Shown: in pieces, positions 4,684 through 7,195 of the stretch
Layout: each line of letters opens with the position of its first letter
How positions within the stretch are numbered: position 1 is the stretch's first letter
NCBI GenBank assembly: GCA_905204385.1
Contig: CAJKZL010000148.1
Location: forward strand, 1-7,195
From: an uncultured Odoribacter sp.
GTDB taxonomy: Bacteria > Bacteroidota > Bacteroidia > Bacteroidales > Marinifilaceae
DNA length: 7,195 nucleotides
Direction of reading: 5' to 3'
Position numbers and translations under genes: made by a program
The notes under the pieces: generated by a model
The model's database searches: none
Told to the model about the DNA's origin: nothing
The model's input: only the letters and a program-made list of their open reading frames with translations

Positions 4684-6165
4684 CCGCACCGCTTCCAGTG
4701 CAGCCGTCATGGCTTTTACCTTTTCCGGATATTGCGAAGCCAGATTATTTTTTTGTGCAATATCTTTTTCCAGGTCGTATAATTCCGGTTCCGTCATATT
4801 TCCCTTTCTGTTTTTATAGGAAGGTACGCATCCCCATTTCCCTTCCTTAATCCAGATGCTATTTCCATACCCTTCCAATACCAACGACTTCCTGGCTTTT
4901 TGCGTTTTTCCCAGCAATGCTTTCAGCACATCCTGCCCATCGTACACTTCATAGTCCTGACGAAGCAGGCCGGCAAAACTGGCACAGAAATCCATCTGGC
5001 ATACCAAAGCTTCGGACGTGGTTCCCGCTTTGATTTCTCCCGGCCAACGCACAATCATCGGAATACGGGTTCCTCCTTCGTAAGGATCGCATTTCCATCC
5101 CCGGAAAGGTCCGGCAGGCGTATGCTTACCATTCATTTCAACAGCTTGATCCTTATATCCGTCGTCCAGCACCGGGCCGTTGTCGCTGGTAAAAATAACG
5201 ATGGTGTTGTCGGTCAATCCTTGTTCATCCAAATACTTCAGAAATTCCTGAACGCAATAATCCGCTTCGAGGATGACATCTCCACGCGGACCCAATTTCG
5301 ATTTTCCGGCAAATTTCTCATTCGGCAAACGCGGAACATGAGGCTGATGAAGAGCATAATACAGGAAAAAAGGCCCTTCCTTATGTTCGTGTACATAATT
5401 CTTAGCCTCGTTCAGGAATACCTCATACATGGTCTCGTCATTCCACAAAGCGGCTTTCCCTCCCCTCATAAAGCCGATGCGGGGAACCCCGTATACAATC
5501 GATCCGGCATGACCTACACTGGGATGCATCATTAATAATTCCGGATTATTCTTGCCGGTAGGTTCTCCCGGAAAATTCTGACGATAGCTCACTTCGATCG
5601 GATCATCGGGATCGAGATTCACCACATTTCCATTCTTCACATATACCGAAGGCACCCGGTCATTGGTCGCCGCCATGATATACGAATATTCAAATCCGAT
5701 TTCATTCGGCGAAGGAGAGATGTGCTCATTCCAATTCAGGTTTCCATTTCCCAAGCCCAAATGCCATTTTCCGACAACGCCCGTGGCATATCCGGCTTGC
5801 CGGAACATTTTGGGTAAGGTCGACATTTCTTCTTTGATCAACATCGGGGCATCCCCCGGTAATATCGCCGCTCCCACCCGGAAAGGATACATTCCCGTAA
5901 GCATGGCAAAGCGGCTGGGAGTACTCGTAGCCGACGTGGCATGTCCGTTGCAGTGACGCAAGCCTTCTGCAGCCAACCGGTCGATCCCGGGAGTATGAAT
6001 TTCTGTAGCTTCATAACAGCTCAAATCGCCATAACCCAGATCGTCGGCCATGATGATCACCACATTCGGAATCTTCCTGGCAGCTTTATTCTCACCCTGC
6101 ACCCCCGAAGCTACGCCCAGTAAGGCGGGCAGAAACAGCCCCATTTGTTTTAGTGTTTGTTGCAT
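4672..6165 (-). CDS. Secreted serine-type sulfatase (arylsulfatase A-like)
   Basis: A complete 497-residue sulfatase, hydrolysing sulfate esters in the periplasm or at the cell surface. A signal peptide covers residues 1 to about 24 (hydrophobic LFLPALLGVAS, cut near VQG-EN), with no lipobox Cys. Metal-binding Asp 41-Asp 42 lie in MADDLGYGD. The signature STPSR (81-85) followed by MLTG has Ser 81 in the place of the residue oxidised to formylglycine, so it is the Ser type that needs a radical-SAM anSME maturase. Further active-site matches are GKWHLG (132-137), HQPH (273-276) and TSDNG (326-330, Asp 328-Asn 329 as metal ligands). The C-terminal ELYDLEKD is typical of the small C-terminal domain. 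Substrate is unknown; in this phylum such enzymes usually act on sulfated mucin, glycosaminoglycans or plant/algal glycans. No SusCD pair or glycoside hydrolase is in the window to narrow it. It starts 70 bases after the Tex stop, possibly in its transcript. Confidence 0.93.
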   Translation of the reverse strand: MQQTLKQMGLFLPALLGVASGVQGENKAARKIPNVVIIMADDLGYGDLSCYEATEIHTPGIDRLAAEGLRHCNGHATSATSTPSRFAMLTGMYPFRVGAAILPGDAPMLIKEEMSTLPKMFRQAGYATGVVGKWHLGLGNGNLNWNEHISPSPNEIGFEYSYIMAATNDRVPSVYVKNGNVVNLDPDDPIEVSYRQNFPGEPTGKNNPELLMMHPSVGHAGSIVYGVPRIGFMRGGKAALWNDETMYEVFLNEAKNYVHEHKEGPFFLYYALHQPHVPRLPNEKFAGKSKLGPRGDVILEADYCVQEFLKYLDEQGLTDNTIVIFTSDNGPVLDDGYKDQAVEMNGKHTPAGPFRGWKCDPYEGGTRIPMIVRWPGEIKAGTTSEALVCQMDFCASFAGLLRQDYEVYDGQDVLKALLGKTQKARKSLVLEGYGNSIWIKEGKWGCVPSYKNRKGNMTEPELYDLEKDIAQKNNLASQYPEKVKAMTAALEAVRNRK

Positions 6166-6226
6166 AACGGTTAATTTTAAATTTATTGTTGGTTTTGCTC
6201 TGATAAACTGTTCTTTCCGGCTTCGT

Positions 6227-6247
6227 CAAGCACACCTATCGTGCTTG
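6227..6247 (-). other. Hairpin across the Tex stop codon
   Basis: A perfect 7-bp stem (CAAGCAC at 6227-6233, GTGCTTG at 6241-6247) with a 7-base loop that contains the TAG stop (6236-6238). There is no T run on the minus strand after it, so it is not a clear terminator. It may be an mRNA processing or stability stem, or chance. Confidence 0.3.
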
Positions 6248-7195
6248 CTTCAAGGATAAGCTTATCCTTTTCCGGGCACTATCCACTTGCAACACTTTCA
6301 CCGTCACATGCTGATGCAAAGTTACCGCTTCCGTAGGATTGGCAATAAAACGATCCGCTAATTCGGAGATATGCACCAGCCCATCCTGATGCACACCGAT
6401 ATCCACAAAAGCACCGAAATTGGTAATGTTTGTCACAATACCCGGCAGGATCATGCCTTCGCGCAAATCATCGATTTTTGTAATTCCTTCGGCAAAACTA
6501 AATACTTTCGCAAGAGAACGGGGATCACGACCCGGCTTTTTCAACTCTTCCAGAATATCCTGCAAGGTCAGCAATCCGGTCTTTTCATCCCTGTATTGCT
6601 GCAACTGAATCTTTGCGCACAGGTCTGCATTCCCGATCAGGCCTTTCACTTTTACCCCTAAATCCCGGGCCATTTTTTCCACAATATAATAGGATTCAGG
6701 ATGCACAGCAGAATCATCCAGGGGATTTTCAGCACCCGGAATCCTTAAGAATCCGGCACACTGTTCAAAAGCTTTCGCTCCCATGCGTTTTACCTTTTTC
6801 AGTTCCTCCCGGCTTTTGATCGCTCCATTCTCCTGAATATAAGCGATAATATTATCTGCCAATGCCGGTCCTAAACCCGAAACATAGGTCAACAGATATT
6901 TACTGGCCGTATTTACATTCACGCCCACCTTGTTCACGCACGATTCAACGACACGATCCAAGGCTTCCTTCAGCTTCCCCTGATCGACATCATGCTGATA
7001 TTGGCCTACTCCTATGGACTTCGGGTCTATTTTCACCAGTTCGGCAAGCGGATCCATCAATCTCCGCCCTATGGAAACAGCCCCCCGGACCGTGACATCG
7101 TAATCCGGAAATTCATCCCGCGCAATATTAGAAGTAGAATATACGGAAGCCCCGATCTCGCTGCCCACAAAAACCTGCGATTCCAGCCCGAAACG
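6236..7195 (-). CDS. tex: Tex family RNA-binding protein, C-terminal part (5' end off window)
   Basis: The frame is open to the window end and gives the last 319 residues, so the gene starts beyond base 7195; the GTG at 7166-7168 is internal. Tex is a cytoplasmic nucleic-acid-binding protein of about 700-780 residues, related to eukaryotic Spt6, linked to transcription and RNA metabolism. The order seen fits: end of the YqgF/RNase H-like domain with GASVYSTS and the family mark SIGVGQYQHDV; helix-hairpin-helix region (about fragment residues 90-155, LLTYVSGLGPALADNI and ELKKVKRMGAKAFEQ); a linker domain; and the S1 domain (about 240-315) with GIVTNITNFGAFVDIG and DGLVHISEL. It ends right after the last S1 strand, RKRISLSLKQAR, as short Bacteroidetes versions do. 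Nothing is broken in the part seen. The downstream neighbour on the same strand is the sulfatase, with no functional link expected. Confidence 0.93.
   Translation of the reverse strand, partial: RFGLESQVFVGSEIGASVYSTSNIARDEFPDYDVTVRGAVSIGRRLMDPLAELVKIDPKSIGVGQYQHDVDQGKLKEALDRVVESCVNKVGVNVNTASKYLLTYVSGLGPALADNIIAYIQENGAIKSREELKKVKRMGAKAFEQCAGFLRIPGAENPLDDSAVHPESYYIVEKMARDLGVKVKGLIGNADLCAKIQLQQYRDEKTGLLTLQDILEELKKPGRDPRSLAKVFSFAEGITKIDDLREGMILPGIVTNITNFGAFVDIGVHQDGLVHISELADRFIANPTEAVTLHQHVTVKVLQVDSARKRISLSLKQAR

Noticed and set aside
4900..5535. Plus-strand open frame of 211 codons opposite the sulfatase
   Set aside because: The minus-strand sulfatase is complete with all active-site motifs; this frame is its complement and shows no domain.

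Overview
The window looks like a Bacteroidales chromosome segment, and a gut Odoribacteraceae-like genome is only a guess. The support is an AsmA-like tail typical of Bacteroidetes, a serine-type secreted sulfatase, A/T-rich starts without strong Shine-Dalgarno sites, a TAnnTTTG-like promoter box, and AT-rich intergenic DNA beside mid-GC genes. Apart from the first 348 bases, everything recognisable as coding is on the minus strand.

Layout. At 1-348 is the 3' end of a plus-strand AsmA-family gene, closed by a strong hairpin (379-430). Then comes about 1.2 kb of AT-rich, gene-poor DNA (431-1615). It holds a short remnant that reads like the last strand of an outer-membrane beta-barrel protein (465-614, minus), a 67-residue protein with a helix-turn-helix-like segment (825-1028, minus), and a noncoding stretch of about 525 bases with a degenerate repeat array. 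A copper-handling cluster follows on the minus strand: a CopA-type Cu+-exporting P1B ATPase (2345-4576), a small CxxC heavy-metal-binding protein (2024-2242) and an acidic, probably disordered protein of unknown role (1616-1993), ended by a hairpin at 1554-1590. Upstream of copA are a periplasmic or cell-surface sulfatase (4672-6165) and the 3' part of the nucleic-acid-binding protein Tex (6236-7195, running off the window).

Function. The ATPase and CxxC protein form a plausible copper efflux module: the small protein can carry Cu(I) and the ATPase exports it. The sulfatase probably removes sulfate from host or dietary glycans and needs an anaerobic maturase (anSME) encoded elsewhere. Tex is housekeeping.

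The least explained part is 1029-1553. It has five same-direction copies of a motif of about 22 bp (minus-strand core TTAAACGnnCnnTTTATTGG). Four of them are spaced about 150 bp apart, and the copy nearest the small HTH-like gene lies just upstream of its start. The same stretch has an 18-bp perfect inverted repeat enclosing 290 bp. This is the best candidate for an undescribed element. It could be a promoter/operator array, a tandem small-RNA array or a decayed element, and the sequence alone does not decide.
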